From: Thinopyrum elongatum
Taxonomy: Eukaryota > Streptophyta > Magnoliopsida > Poales > Poaceae
DNA: 64,000 nt
Assembly: GCA_011799875.1 (NCBI GenBank)
Contig: CM022303.1
Location: forward strand, 427,357,230-427,421,229
Direction: 5' to 3'
In this document: positions 13,500-25,339 of the stretch, one piece after another
Layout: every line of letters begins with the position of its first letter
Numbering within the stretch: the stretch's first letter is position 1
Position numbers and translations under genes: made by a program
The notes under the pieces: generated by a model
Database searches by the model: none
What the model was told of the DNA's origin: nothing
Seen by the model: the letters and a program-made list of their open reading frames with translations, nothing else

Positions 13500-14090
13500 G
13501 ACGAGATGTTGGAGTAGTGGCAGATGCGCGCTGCAGAAGTCGCTCCTCATGAGCTGCCCTGGTCCTGAACCTCGGGAGGCTCTGGAGGTCCGAGGGGCTC
13601 GTGAGGATCCATCGCCATCTCCGCCTGGATCGCCTGGCGCCTGGCCTCCTGAGCTGCCAGGACGCCCCGCATGTGGCGCTGGGATGCTGCAGCCGCGTTC
13701 AGCAAACCGAAGGGCATGCGAACGTAGCTGTGAGGGGGCCCTCGCATCGGCCAACACGGGATGGCCAGAAGCGCTCCTGAGACGCGGCCCTGTTGACCCC
13801 AGGGATGTCAATGCAGACACGCAGCTCCCTGTACTCGCCGGGGCAGGGAGCCGCGCTTGGTGGTGGGAGACGATCGCCTCGCATAGCTCTTGCCTCCTGA
13901 ATCTTCCTAATTGCCTTGGTGATGAACTCCTGAGCGCCCGGTGCCTCGCGCCCTGCGCTTTCTTCTCGGAAGTGCGCGCTGAAGCACGCCTCCACATGGT
14001 GCCTGAGCGCCTCCCTCGTGACGTTGGCCAGGTCAGAGGCCCTCCAGAGGAGAGCCCCCAAGCCCAGCCTAAGAGGGGCACCAGGCGCGC
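13500..14090 (-). pseudogene. Reverse transcriptase remnant of element B
   Basis: Minus-strand translation gives scattered Ty3/Gypsy reverse transcriptase pieces. RELRVCIDIPGVNRA corresponds to the usual W-R-M-C-I-D-Y-x-x-L-N-K-A block (about 13790-13830). RMPFGLLNAAAASQRHM corresponds to the MPFGLKNAGATFQR block (about 13680-13730). The stretch normally between them, holding the first catalytic Asp, is missing, and no YVDD motif follows. Several frames are needed, so this is an internally deleted pseudogene. Protease lies directly upstream on the minus strand. Confidence 0.7.
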
Positions 14091-14094
14091 CTTC

Positions 14095-14854
14095 CTATGG
14101 GAGAGGGGAAGGCGCCTCGTCCATGTCCGCAGGGCTTGACGCAGCACCACCGGACACCCCACCCTCCTGAGATCCTTGGTGGAGTAGCTGCTTTTTCTTC
14201 TTGGGGATGGCCTCAGGGGGGTAGGTTGCGCCCTCGTCGTTAGGGTTCTCGACCGCCGTAGCCTGGTAGGCGCGCTCGAGGGAGCACACCGCGTCTTTCT
14301 CCTTGCAGGCGACTGTTATGATGCCGCAGCTTCCCGGCATCTTGAGGACGTTGTAGCCATGGTGGGTGACTGCCATGAACTTGGCCAGGGCCGGGTACCC
14401 AAGGATGGCGTTGTACGAGAGACGGATGTTGGCGACGTCAAAGTCGATGAGCTCTGTGTGGTAGTTGTCACGCTTGCCGAAGGTGACAGGGATGCGGACC
14501 TGCCCTAACGGGGTGGTGGAGCCGTCGGTCACTCCTGAGAAAGACTTGGTAGGCTGAAGCTGGTGGTATGGCACTTGGAGCCTGTTGAACGTCTGGACAG
14601 AGAGAACATTGATCCCTGCACCGCCATCGATGAGTTGTCTTGGTGACGAGTACGTTGTTGATGATGGGCGAGCAGAGCATTGGGAGCGCACCGGCTGTGG
14701 CCACGCACTTGAGCTGGTCGGAGGAGTCGAAGGTGATGGCATATTTGGACCACCTGAATGGGCGCGTTGCCTCGAGCTTGGGGAGGGCTGCGTTCACCTC
14801 ACGCACGAACTGCTTGAAGATGCGATGGGAGGCTGGGGCCTGGGAGCCACCCAA
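14095..14854 (-). pseudogene. Protease region of element B
   Basis: The aspartic protease motif LIDGGAGINVL lies near 14620-14650, and the characteristic Y-N-A-I-L-G-Y-P-A-L-A-K-F-M block is downstream. Retropepsins of this lineage carry D-G-G in place of D-S/T-G. The upstream part (14854 to about 14640) is in gag's frame, and the motif itself is in another frame, so a one-base change near 14640 broke the frame. The C-terminal end carries a Lys-rich patch and stops at 14095. Confidence 0.75.
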
Positions 14855-15112
14855 GATGCAGGCGATGGCACGAGGCTCCTGGAAGCCCCTAGCTCCCTCA
14901 TCCTGGTGGTGGTCTTCGTTCCTTCTTGGTGGCGGCGGCAGCGGGGGAAGACCAGCGTTGCCTTGAGGACGGTCCTCGCGAGGCTGATCCCTCCAGGCGC
15001 CCTCACGAGGCTGGCCCTACTAGCGGTCCTCCCAAGGCTGGTCGCGCCACTCCTAATGATGGTCACAGCCGTCCCAGCGTCCTCCACCTCGGCCTCCTCC
15101 GCGACCGTAGCC

Positions 15113-16576
15113 TCAATCGTTGTGCTCGGGGCGACGACCGAGGCGCCCGTCGCGGATGGCCCTGAGCTCCTGGCAGTCGTTGGTGTTGTGACCGTGCACA
15201 TTGTGGAAGACGCAGAATGGGCGGCTTCCCTTGGATGACTCTGGGTGATCGTAGCCGCGCTTCATCTCTGGCTCGGCCGCGAGTACAGCCGGTCCCTTGC
15301 GCTTCACGTCCTTGGCCTTAGCCTTCTTATCTTCTGGGTCTGCGTCAGGGAGCTCGAGGAGGGAGAGGCGTCCCTCCTCAGCTCTCGCACACTTGGTTGC
15401 CATGTTGAACATCTCCAGGGCCGTGCGCAGGTCTTCGTGTATGGCGAGCTCCTCCTTCATCTTGACGTCGCGGACGCCATCAGTGAACGCCGAGATGATG
15501 GCTTCGTCCGACACCTTGGGGATCTTGAGGCGAACGCTTTTGAAGCGCTGGATGTACTTCTGCTGGGTCTCTCCTGACTACTGCTTGATGTGTCGCAGGT
15601 CAACCGCGGCCGGCCGGCAGTCGCGAGTGCCCTGGAAGTTGGCGATGAAGCGCTCCCGCATTTCGTCCCAGGAGGAGATTGATCCCACGGGGAGGTTCAG
15701 GAGCCACGAGCGCACGCCGTCCTTGAGGGCCATGGGGAACCAGTTCGCCATGACCTTCTCGTCGCCGATGGCCGCCTCGATGCTCAGCTCGTAGAGCTGC
15801 AGGAACTCAGCAGGGTCGGGGGTGCCGTCGTAGCCTGGAGGCAGGTCGGGCTTGAACTTCCCCGGCCAGACGACGCTGCGTAGCTCCGAAGTGAACACGC
15901 GACACCCCGCTGTGGTCACGGGGGCCCACCATGGAGGTGGAGCCTGGTCTTGGCGCTCGCGCGCCGCCATCACAGGCGGCGCGCTGTCTTAGCGTGGCGG
16001 CGCCGGGAGCGCACGCGCATCTTCTTGTGGCCGCTGCACCACCTGGCAGCTTGCCTCATCGCGCGCGGGCGCCCGACGCTGTGGATCACGCCGAGGAGCC
16101 TCCCACCTTAGCTCGATGATGGCGTCCTGCCTGGGAGGTTGAGGAGGTGCCCCGTGAGCTACGTCTCCTGCAGCAGGCGGTGGTTGAGGCAGCGAGCGGG
16201 ACTGCGCAGCTGAATCTCCAGCAGCGCTGACAAGCTCAGCGATGCAGTCAAGCCAGTCCTCGTAGAGGTCGTTGACCGGGCGGTAGCGCAGGAGCTCGCG
16301 TGCCATGAGCAGTGCGGCCTGCGCATTCGCCGGGCCACGACGAGCATGAGAGGACGAAGCAGCCGGAGTCAGCGACGGAGTGGTGATGCGCCCGTCGCGG
16401 CGCACGGAAGGGTGCAGTGAAGAGGCCTGTTGCTCGTGGCCCGCAGGGCCCGTGGCGGCGTTCGCCACCGGCGACGGGGGTCGGTGAGGGCAGCCGGCGC
16501 TCGCCGGTGCTGTTTGAGCAACTCGGGCGGCGAGAGCGGCCCGACGCTCAGCTTGAGCTCGACGCGCATCAGCCAT
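15113..16576 (-). pseudogene. gag of element B, interrupted by in-frame stops
   Basis: Capsid-like polyprotein N-terminus, minus strand. The likely start is ATG at 16574-16576, about 70 bp inside the LTR-primer-site end. An Ala/Pro-rich N-terminal part leads to a retrotransposon gag domain around 15900-15600, which includes the stretch from F-L-Q-L-Y-E to W-L-L-N-L-P. A zinc-knuckle-like CVFHNVHGHNTNDC lies near 15165-15205. The frame is constant but broken by stops at about 15989, 15578 and 15113. Two further stops lie just downstream before protease. Gag should form the particle and bind element RNA in a functional copy; this one cannot be made in full. Confidence 0.8.
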
Positions 16577-16626
16577 GGAAGCAGTGGAGCAGTGGCGAAT
16601 CGACCGATGAAAGAGAGGCTCCGACG

Positions 16627-16648
16627 CACCCCTACCTGGCGCGCAAAA
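16627..16648 (-). other. Primer-binding site of element B
   Basis: Directly inside the LTR the minus strand reads TTTTGCGCGCCAGGTAGGGG. Element D has nearly the same site (GGCGCACCAGGTAGGGG), suggesting the same primer tRNA. I have not identified the tRNA. Confidence 0.6.
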
Positions 16649-17536
16649 TGTCGGATTTCGGGTTCCGCAAACCCTTGAGAGGTTTGAACACTGGGGTGCG
16701 TGCGGAGATCTCAACCTCCCCAGTCTGCCTACTCGCTAATCTCACAGCCTAGCTCGACGAACTCAAAGAAAAGGGGACACAGCAGTTTACCCAGGTTCGG
16801 GCCACCTTGCGGTGTAAAACCCTACTCCTGCTTTGTGGTGGATTTGCCTCGAAGGGCTGAGGATGAACTAGTGCAGTGGAGAACAACCTCAGGAGGTGTG
16901 TTCTTGAGCTCAAGTGAGCTGGTGAGGGTGGAATGGATTCGGTCAACTTGATCCCCCTCTCCATGGTGGTGGCTAGGTCCTATTTATAGTGGCCTTGGTC
17001 CTCTTCCCAAATGAAGGCGGGAAGGGATCCCACAACGGCCAAAGTTGAAGGGAGACAACTAGTACATCTTATCCTGATGAAAGTAGTCTTCGCCTGCATA
17101 AGCCTCTGGTCGTGACGCCGTGGTGGGCTCGGCGATGACCTCCGTCCTGCCGTCCTGGCGGTCCTGGTCTTGTTGCACGGGAATGGAAACCTTTGGCTGA
17201 TTCCTCAGGACTCCACGTCTGCGCTTGCTTCCTTAGCGCCAAAGAGGAAACTGGTACACTGCGCCTGCTGGCGCCCGCCTGGCCTTGGTCGTCATGGCTC
17301 ACGTCATCCGAACCTCGCGAGGTGAGCCTTGCATAGAAATCTCTGCTCCTCGGGAGCCAGCCTGAGGAGGTTGATCCCTTTGGAGGTCTTGGTGTCGTCC
17401 GCCTCGCGAGGCTTGGCCCCTCACGAGGGTCTTGAGTTGTCGATGTTGAAGCTGGGCCATACCAGGCCATTGATGGAGCCACGCCGTTGGCCACAGGCAA
17501 GCAAGTCTGGGTACCCCCTTTCCTAGAACGCCGACA
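16649..17536 (-). repeat. 5' LTR of element B, 888 bp
   Basis: The plus strand begins TGTCGGATTTCGGG and ends CGCCGACA, so the minus-strand LTR is TGTCGG...CCGACA. A minus-strand TATA box (ACTATAAATAGG) is at 16979-16990. The sequence at 63845-64000 is the same family and orientation. The next bases (17537 on) are integrase-side coding sequence of element A. Confidence 0.8.
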
Positions 17537-17548
17537 AAATTGGACTCC

Positions 17549-18962
17549 GGTAAGCCTCCCGATAGAGCCCCTCGGGGCTCCTGGCAGGGACCCTGCCGGA
17601 AACAACTCCCCTTTGATTGCCGGGCTGCACCCTCCTGTCGGGCCACTGGTCCCCGTGGTCGACGGATGCACCCCCATGAATGAGGAGGTGCCGCTAGTCC
17701 TCGTTGCCGAGCCCCAGGCTCCAACTTGGGCAAGGCACATAGTCCATTTCCTCCAAACTGGAGAACTTCCCGATGAGCAAGAGGAAGCTGACAGAGTAGC
17801 TCGGAGGCCCAGTATGTATCAGTTTGTCGATGACACTCTATACAGAAGGAGGCCCAACGGTGTGAAATTGAAGTGCATTTGCTGGGAAGAAGGAAAGGAA
17901 CTGCTGGTAGAGATACACAGAGGCATGTGCGGCTCCCACATTGGATCAAGGGCATTAGTTGGGAAAGCATTCTAGCACGGATTCTATTGGCCCACAGCCC
18001 TCCAAGATGCGGTCGATCTAGTCACCAAGTGTGAAGCCTGCCAGTTCCATTGCAAGAACATCCATCTGCCTGTGCAAGCTCTTCAGACAATCCCTTTGTG
18101 ATGGCCGTATTCGGTCTGGGGGCTCGATATCCTCGGCCTTTTCCCCTGAGATGTCGGGGGCTTTGAATTCTTGTTCGTTGCAACTGACAAGTTTACAAGG
18201 TGGCCGGAAGTAGAAGCTATGAGAAAGGTGACTGCTCAGTCAGCTATCAAGTTCTTGAAAGGATTGGTGTGCCGCTTCGGGGATCCTGCCGGATCATCAC
18301 CGACAATGGCACCCAGTTCATGAGCCACGCCTTCATGCAATATGTTTATGCCCTCAGAAGCAAGATCTCATTTGCCTCTGTCGCACATCCCAGAAGCAAT
18401 GGACAAGCTGAGAGGGCGAACGCTGAAGTGTTGCATGGACTCAAGATAAGAACATTTGATAAGCTGCTGAAGTGCGGCTTGCGATTTATCGATGAGCTGC
18501 CGGTGGTTCTTTGGTCCCTCGGAAAGACACCAAATCGAGCTATCGAGCAGACTCCCTTCTCCTTAGTCTATGGGGAAGAAGCAGTTATCCCCACGGAACT
18601 CATTTACGAGTCACCTCGAGTGGTTGCCTATGATGAAGTAGCGCAGGAACAGCACCGGCATGACGACGCTGTGCTTCTCGAGGAGAACCGTCTATAGGCT
18701 GCTACGCGTGCTGCATGCTACCAGTAAGCCCTGCGTTGCTATCATAGCCGCAGGGTTCATGCCCGGTGTTTTGAGGAAGGCGACCTTGTCCTTAGGCGCG
18801 TTCAGTCCGTCAAGGGTACAAACTAGTTGACGCCAAAGTGGGAAGGCCCTTACCGGGTAGTACGAGTCACCAGACCTGGCGCAGTCCATCTGGAGACCGG
18901 AGATGGCATTCAATTGCAAAACTCATGGAATATTGAGCATCTCTGCAAGTTCTACCCGTAAG
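17549..18962 (+). pseudogene. Integrase of element A
   Basis: The N-terminal zinc-binding region (HRGMCGSHIGSRALVGKAF, then K-C-E-A-C-Q) lies at about 17910-18050. The catalytic core follows, with the first Asp in GLDILG (near 18120). The second Asp is in RIITDNGTQF (near 18300) and the Glu in SNGQAERANAE (near 18415), with the expected 35 residues between the last two. The frame is broken by a TAG after KAF (17973), further stops around 18100-18160, a shift near 18200 and a TAG at 18695, so the enzyme cannot be made. Integrase would insert the cDNA copy into the host genome. Confidence 0.85.
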
Positions 18963-19748
18963 GCGCGGCTGTCGGGCCCTGCCCGGTAGCCACCCTTTTG
19001 TACAGGCCTTGCTCAGCTGCATGTAACCCCTTGTACAAAGCCAGGCGCAGACCCTGCGCAACAAAGAAATAAATGAAGCGCTAGGGGCCACCGACAAGTT
19101 GCATGCATGCATCAGCATATCATGAGCATCGCATGTTCATGTAGATAAGATCGCATCAGGCATCATTTTCATCTGCATAAACTGCTGGCCTCCTGCCGTA
19201 GGTCCAGCCCCCAAGAGGAGAAAAGAAGATGAGTCTACACCGCGATATCCGGCAAGCCAAACTGATAAGTACCTTCTTGTATCCATGCGTGTTTTGTAAG
19301 TAAAGACTTGTGCATAAGAAAACCCTGCTACCCTTTGAAACTTAGGTTCTGCCACCCTTCTTCTTGAACGTTGCTTCGGTCAGGGTGGTCGAAGTGGCCT
19401 TTGTTGGAAAAGGACTAGCGGGGGGCTAGTCCCTCTTCATGAATTTTGCCCATAAGGCTTAACTCACTAGCAGCAAAACAGAGGGTACCGGCAGGATAGC
19501 CTACCAGGGAAAACTCGTTTACTTGAAAATATAGAGGCATCCGACCTCTGCATAGACATATACATGCACGGGTCCCCGTCAAGGTTCATATTTTTCATTA
19601 ATATGCTTCAAGCAAGTACAGACCTTACAGAACACAAACATGGATTCAAGAGATTACATTATTTGAACTAAAATTTGGCAAGTGCCTACAGGTTTAAGAT
19701 TGAAAAAAGATAAATGCCCGTGATGACTTCACTTTTTCCTCTCCTTCT
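18963..19748 (+). other. Non-coding stretch after integrase of element A
   Basis: No convincing frame. It contains GTAACCCCTTGTACAAAGCC, which recurs at about 39455 in element E and places both stretches at the same point of related elements. Confidence 0.6.
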
Positions 19749-20548
19749 TTGAAACTACAGGGAGAGACGAAGAAGGTGGAGGGAAGGTCTAGCTGGGATT
19801 CAGCGCCTCCCCAGGATCAGGGTGGCGCCGTTCCCAGACTAGGAGGAAGAAACCGGAGGGCAGGCATGGATGGTGGCGCTGCCGGAAGCCCAAACGGAGA
19901 CGACAGAGTCACCGGCAAACACGACTCGTCGGAAGGGTCGCCCCCGTTCTTGACGTGTCGTGGGTTGCCGCCACCTTCCGCTCCACCGTCTCCCAAAGCT
20001 CCCGCCACGCCCGCCAATGAGAACGCCATGCGCTCCAGGTAATCCCACATAGAGCATGGCAGTCCCCAACCGCCCGGAGATATGAAGCCACCACCCGTTA
20101 AGGAAACATGCGTGGGACTAGGGGCACTCCCATGCATCAGACGGGCAGTGCACTGAGAAGTAGGGACCGCCTTCTCCAATGGCGAACCCCCCCCCCCCCC
20201 CCGCAACCTCCCTCCGATGCCACGGGAAGAGGGGGGAATAGGCAACGATCGACTACCACGCCACGTGCCCATTATGGGCCTCGACGTGGTGTTTTTTGCA
20301 TTGCCCCTCAATAAAATTGAAGCCACGGGTGACCCGGCAACGAGCACACCAGAGTCACCACCTCCACTGCTACCGCCGCGCCGCCCGAGCACCCCTCTGA
20401 GGCTCCCGCTGGAGAAAGAAAGGGATCCCGCGCCGGCGAGGGCGTGACCATTCCTTCTTCTCATGCCCCAAGCATCAGCACGAGCATTTGGTGTCACGAG
20501 CCCTAAGCTAGGGCCCGAGGTCTGGCACCGGGTTCTCCCTTTCAGCAT
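19749..20548 (-). pseudogene. Decayed antisense gene of element A, possibly B3-like
   Basis: A minus-strand frame opens at ATG 20548, about 75 bp downstream of a minus-strand TATA box (20617-20629). The intact-looking antisense gene of element E has the same layout. The N-terminus is short and basic (MLKGRTRC, compared with MARGRGR in E), then the frame becomes low-complexity. Near 20000-20045 a patch reading YLER then W-R-S in the next frame, followed by R-E-L, resembles the YL-x-RGW-x-x-FAR core of a B3 domain. This resemblance needs frame changes and is weak. A C-tract at 20187-20203 lies inside. Confidence 0.35.
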
Positions 20549-20616
20549 AACCAGAAGAAAGCAGGGAATGGAGGAAGATAGGAGTGTGGATGAATGCCTC
20601 CGATCCTCCCCCGCTC

Positions 20617-20629
20617 CTCCTTTTATAGG
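20617..20629 (-). promoter_or_regulatory. TATA box for the antisense gene of element A
   Basis: The minus strand reads CCTATAAAAGGAG. Position and sequence parallel 62371-62382 in element E. Confidence 0.45.
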
Positions 20630-21023
20630 TGAGCTAGGGCTGGGGGCTGATTCCCCGGCGGGTAACCGCCGTCCTCCTTCACCAATCCAAGAAGACTGGG
20701 CCCCTCCCTTGATGCTCTCCCACACCACGCGCCTCTGTTACCTACCCCACTCAATGCATGCAGCATACGTGGCTAAAGGTAACGGCGTGGTGGGAAGAGT
20801 GAATTGGCAGTTACTCACCCGTGCGTTAAAGTCATTCACGGGCCATTACAAAGATGGCCCCACCACAATTGGCGTTGCACAGCGCACAGGAGAACCGGAA
20901 ACTGACCCGCGCTCGGGTTAATGAGAAGCAAGGAAGATCTCAAAGGGCGGAGCCACACTTTACGCTCCTGCCTGTGCACTGGTTAGGGCCTGCCCCAATG
21001 ACGCCCGGCAGCGCATTCGTGCC

Positions 21024-21940
21024 AGGCCTGGGGGCTCCTATCGGTGCAACAAACCCTGGGTCTGTTGCCCAGACCGTGCATAGGCCCAAGACAAGATTGC
21101 AACACCAAGATCAGATTGAAGCACAAGAGATCAATTCTTTGGCAAGGTCAAAGTGCAGATCAAGAAGACCAAGGTAAGCCAGAGAAGCAAGATATTGCTA
21201 AGGAAATAACCCCCCTTGCCGGGCAGGCGAGCCTGGTGAGGTTGAGTTTGCCCCGGAAGCAAACTTCCAGATCATCCCGGCAAGCCTGCCGGGGCTTGCG
21301 GAGGCAAGCCACTCCACCGCTCCACCTCCCAAGTGACGCAAGTCATCGATTAGTGCGGTGTCAAGCCCCAAAGTGACTAAGTGGCTGCTTCTTGCCACAT
21401 GGCAGCCACTTCCTACAGCAAACACTCCATATGACACCAGTCCCGAGCATGTCAAGCGAGCAGGCGCGAAGCTGGCAAAACAGCCCGACAGGGACTTCCG
21501 GGCGAGCTGTGATGTGACACTGAGTGGCGCATTTAATGCGCTCTGTCAGCCTGCAGAGTTAGGTATGATAGCACTGTTTGCTATCTAATCAGTATGTAAA
21601 GACTGATTTGCCACTATGGTGACCCCTTGATCTATAAAAGGAGGCCCATGGCAACCATAGGAAGGATTGGGACCCTTACACACTCATACGCGCGTAACCA
21701 CTCTCCCCTCGAGGCAACCCTGCCGGGCAAGTTGGCTGCGTTCACCACCATTTTTCCACCATCAATCCACCAAAGTAGGAGTAGCGTTTTACGCCTCGCG
21801 GCGGCCCGAACCTGGGTAAAACTGCCCGTGTGATCTTTGCCGCGCTGTGTTACGCTTCTTCGCTCTTTGTGCAACATGCCATCCCCCACCGAACTAGAAG
21901 GGGCTCATGGCCCCATAGGTGGCTGTGGTTTCCCATGACA
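21024..21940 (+). repeat. Polypurine tract and 3' LTR of element A
   Basis: The polypurine tract CCTGGGGGCTCC immediately precedes the LTR, which starts TATCGGTGC (mutated TG) at 21039 and ends CCCATGACA at 21940 (902 bp). A plus-strand TATA box CTATAAAAGG is at 21632-21641. D and K carry the same LTR family in the opposite orientation. Short CCGGCAAG-type inverted repeats recur through the LTR. Confidence 0.85.
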
Positions 21941-22294
21941 CTGATTGATGCGCGGCAAGGGGAATGGGTCCTTCGGGCAGGCTTTATTTAGATCTGTGAA
22001 GTCTATGCAAAGCCTCCATTTCCCATTCGCCTTGCGCACCACCATCGGGTTTGCCAACCATGTTGGATGCAATACTCCTCTGACCAAACCAACTGCATCA
22101 AGTTTCTTGAGCTCTTCGGTAATGAATTGCTGCCGCTCCAAAGCTTGCTTCCAGAACTTCTGCTTGACGGGTCAGGCATGGGGGCAGACAGCAAGGTGGT
22201 GCTCAATTAGCTCCCTAGGAACGCCAGGGATGTCATATGGTTGCCAAGCAAACACATCGACATTCACCCGCATGAAGGCAACGAGCAAGCTTTC
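21941..22294 (-). pseudogene. Reverse transcriptase N-terminal part of element D
   Basis: The minus-strand frame continues from protease after a TAG at 22295-22297. It reads through A-W-Q-P-Y-D-I-P-G-V, a further TGA near 22170, then WLANPMVVRKANGKWRLCID and LNKACPKDPFPLPRIN before being cut by A. These are standard fingers-domain blocks of Ty3/Gypsy reverse transcriptase. The catalytic palm lies beyond the insertion. Confidence 0.85.
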
Positions 22295-23572
22295 CTATTT
22301 GTTGTCAAGGGTGGAGCTGATAGTGAACGTACCATCAGCGCCAACCAGCCCTACCGGGACCTTCTTCACAGCAGGTGCAGCAACCTTTGATCTCTTGCTA
22401 TTGGAACTCTCTGGCAAGTCATCGACAGGCACAGCGCACTCCGGAGAGGCGCGCCTCCCGAATTCCTTGCTGGTATCCTTGCCAGCTTTTCTCCCTTGTT
22501 TGTTTTCCTTGGCGAGGACTGTTGCTTCCGCAGCCTCGCCAGCGACCGCCTCTCGGTACATATTATCCACGCATATAATTGCGTCTTTCTTGTTTGACGG
22601 GATAGAAATGACACCCATTGGTCCTGGCATCTTCAAGGTGTTGTAGGCATAGTGGGATGCCGCCATGAACTTCGCCAAGGCAGGTCGTCCAAGTATCCCA
22701 TTGTATAGTAACGGAAGCTCGACCACGTCGAACACAATCTTCTCAGTCCAGTAGTGCAATTCTCCCCCAAATGTCGCCGGTAGCGTGATCTTCCGCTTTG
22801 GACGACTCCTGCCAGGGTTGATCCCTTGAAAGGTGCCAGTAACCTTGAGCTCTTCTTCTGTTATCTGCAGCTTGCTGATGACCTTGGGAGAAATCAGATT
22901 CAACCCGGTCCCGCCGTCAACCAACATATTTATGCCTTTGAGGTTGCGGATCATTGGTGAAACCAACAACTTCAAACAGCCTACCGCAGTGGTGCGGTCA
23001 GGGTGATCCTCTTCATTAAAGATGATGGGCGTGCGAGACCACTTCAGTGGTTTCCGTGAATCTGCCGCTGGCTCCACAGCATTAACCTCACGTGCCCACT
23101 GCTTAAGCTGGCGGTGAGAGGAGTGCAAAGATGCGCCTCCGTCAATGCACCGGGCGTCAGTGGCCTTCTGGAACTCCTGCTCGCTGGTTTCCTCTTCATC
23201 CCCTTCATCGCTCTCGTCATCACATTCCTTCTTCTCATGGCCTTTAGCAGGTTTCCCTTGACGCCGAGGGACCTTGCCGGGGCGGCCTCCTCTGCCACCT
23301 CGGCCCTTCCCGCCAACGCCATCTTGGTCTCTTTCCTTGCCACGCTTCTCGTACTCGGCTTTCTGTTTCTTGCCGAGTTGCTCAACTTGATGACACTCTT
23401 GGAGATCATGGCCCTTGGTCCGATGGATCTTGCAGTACAGCCCGTCAGCCTTCCCAGCCTTCTCAGCTGCCGCAGCTTCCCAGCAGTCAGTGCACGCGGC
23501 AACTTCCTTGTCGGGAGCTTCAGTCTTGCCCTTCTTGCTGGTACTAGGAACGCCAGATCCCTCGATAGCCAA
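22295..23572 (-). pseudogene. gag C-terminus and protease of element D
   Basis: A 425-codon open frame. It contains a zinc-knuckle-like CKIHRTKGHDLQEC (residues 47-60), a Lys/Arg/Gly-rich RNA-binding-like stretch, and an acidic run. The aspartic protease motif LVDGGTGLNLI is at residues 217-227, and a Y-N-G-I-L-G-R-P-A-L-A-K-F-M block follows. It ends in L-D-N-K and then TAG. G has the same TAG at the same place (L-D-S-K-stop-E-S). The protease would cut the polyprotein. The fold looks intact here, but its polyprotein context is broken on both sides. Confidence 0.8.
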
Positions 23573-25330
23573 TATTGTTTTCTCCTTGCGCTTCTTGTTG
23601 CGTTTCTTGTTCTATTTCTTCTGATTTATGGCATCATCGTTCTGTTCTGAGTCAACGTCGACGCCATCTTATTCTCCGGGGAGTCGCCTCCCCTCCTCTA
23701 TACGGGCACGCTTATCTACCAAGGTGTACAGCTCATTCACATTCTTGGGCAATCGGACGTTCATCTTGCAACGTATCCTGCGTTTGCGTACGTTGGACTG
23801 GAACGCGACAATCACAGCTGCCGGGTGGATGTCTAGAATGTTCCTGTGCACCAGGCTGAATCTCTGCATATACTTCCATAAACCTCTCCTTCCTTTTGTC
23901 AGAGGAGCTGCAAGTCACTGGGCCGCCCTGGCTCTTGATGGCTGCCCGTGAAGGCGCCAACAAACTCATCACACAGGTCAGCGCAGGTGGAGATGGAGTT
24001 CTCCGGCAAGTGCATCAGCCACGACCTCACATTCGGCTTGAGTGCCAAAGGGAAGTAGTTGGCGAATACCTTTTCATCTCTTCCTCCGGCGGCTTGAACG
24101 GCGATGGTGTAGATGCTCAAGAACTCTACTGGGTTCAATCTTCCATCATACTTTTCTGGTATCTAAGGCTTGAACATGCGGGCAGATGGCCAAAGGACTT
24201 GCCGTAGCTCACGAGTGAAGGCGGGACACCCAACCTCGAAAGGTAGGTATCCGTCTCCACTGGGCACGGGCTCGTCAACGTCGGGGCCATTACGCCTATC
24301 AGACTGGTGGCGGGTTTCGCGGCGTCATTCTATGGTGACGCGCGCGTCTTCCCTTTGCCTATCTTCCAGGACCAGCCGCTGGTCTCGATGGGCTCGAGGA
24401 TCAGATGAAGCCATCAACGCTTCGTCGGTCTCTTGGTTGCGTGGCTCTGGCTCCAGCCCCTATGCTGGCTGCCATGGAGGGGACTGCACCGTAGGAGTGA
24501 CCCCTTCAGTACGGCTAGCGACTCAGACCATTGTTGCCGCCTGTGGATGCCATGGCGGGCCTGCCCATTGTGATCCCCCCGCCTCAGCGAAACTAATCAA
24601 ACTTTGAATGGTGGCTCTCCACTCATCCATTTCATTGGCCGCTGGCTGGAATCTCAACAGGAGCTGGACTCACACCATGGCTTCCGAAGCGGCGCTTAGC
24701 ATGGACGACGATGCAGATCGCGACGTCGCCCGACTTTTGACTGTACCGGTAGTGGCGGCGTCGTGTTCTCGTCGCCGTGAGCTGGTCACCAGGGTGGCGT
24801 GGCGACGAGAAGGATGCGCTTGGGGGTTGACGACCCCATTCAGCGCTTCGTCTTGGTTAACTTGCCCTGGGGAAGGCACGTGCCCCGTAGCTGTGCCTGC
24901 AGCAAGGGCAGCTAGAGGGTTGCGATTCGCACCAGAGCAAGCGCCATCGCTGCAGCTGCATCTTTCAGTGAGGTGCAGATTGAATATTCTCCCCACCCGC
25001 ATCTTGTGTAGCATGGTCGCTAGGGTGGTGTTGATGCTGTCCTCCTCCGTTGCCCCCTGCTCCCACTTAGGCTGAAGGGGGAACGGTGATGGCGCCACCT
25101 GCGCCGGACACATTCCCCGCGGCGTCCACGTCCCCATGCGCCACCGTAGCCCCCACGGTATCAGTGGCTGCATGCGAGGGGGCCTTTGAGGTGGATGGGT
25201 GAGCTGTAGCGTCAGACTTTTTCATGGGCGCCATGGATAATGAAGCCGTCGATGAAGAAGAAGATGATGATGAAGATTGACGCACTCCATACAACCTCAG
25301 GTTCACGCAAGCGCCTCCCCCTACCTGGTG
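23573..25330 (-). pseudogene. gag N-terminal and capsid region of element D
   Basis: Several short minus-strand frames make up a decayed gag. The clearest is 24138-23899, which has the gag block V-F-A-N-Y-F-P-L-A-L-K and then W-L-M-H-L-P-E-N-S-I-S, matching W-L-L-N-L-P in B's gag. An upstream Ser-rich part near 25270 and an Ala/Thr-rich part (25173-24670) are separated by stops. Confidence 0.65.
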
Positions 25331-25339
25331 CGCCAACGA

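Larger units (their letters stand above)
10640..17536 (-). mobile_element. Element B: Tat-lineage Ty3/Gypsy retrotransposon, decayed, left part outside the window
   Basis: Minus-strand order from the right: LTR (16649-17536), primer site, gag, protease, reverse transcriptase remnant, repeat-rich region, then an antisense (plus-strand) gene cut by C. An extra antisense ORF between pol and the 3' LTR is a known trait of the Tat lineage. Its integrase and RNase H are missing: the reverse transcriptase remnant ends near 13500, and sequence from there to 11690 is non-coding. B sits in the integrase-side coding region of plus-strand element A, whose sequence resumes at 17537. Confidence 0.8.
17537..21940 (+). 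mobile_element. Element A: Tat-lineage Ty3/Gypsy retrotransposon, 3' half
   Basis: Plus-strand order: integrase, a non-coding stretch, a decayed antisense gene, polypurine tract, 3' LTR (21039-21940). gag, protease and reverse transcriptase would lie left of B, outside the window. A ends inside D's reverse transcriptase: D's minus-strand coding resumes at 21941. Element E (39418-40764 and 62037-63106) is related. Both share a GTAACCC(C/T)TTGTACAAAGCC stretch after integrase, a GGGGGCTCC polypurine tract and the antisense TATA arrangement. Confidence 0.8.
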
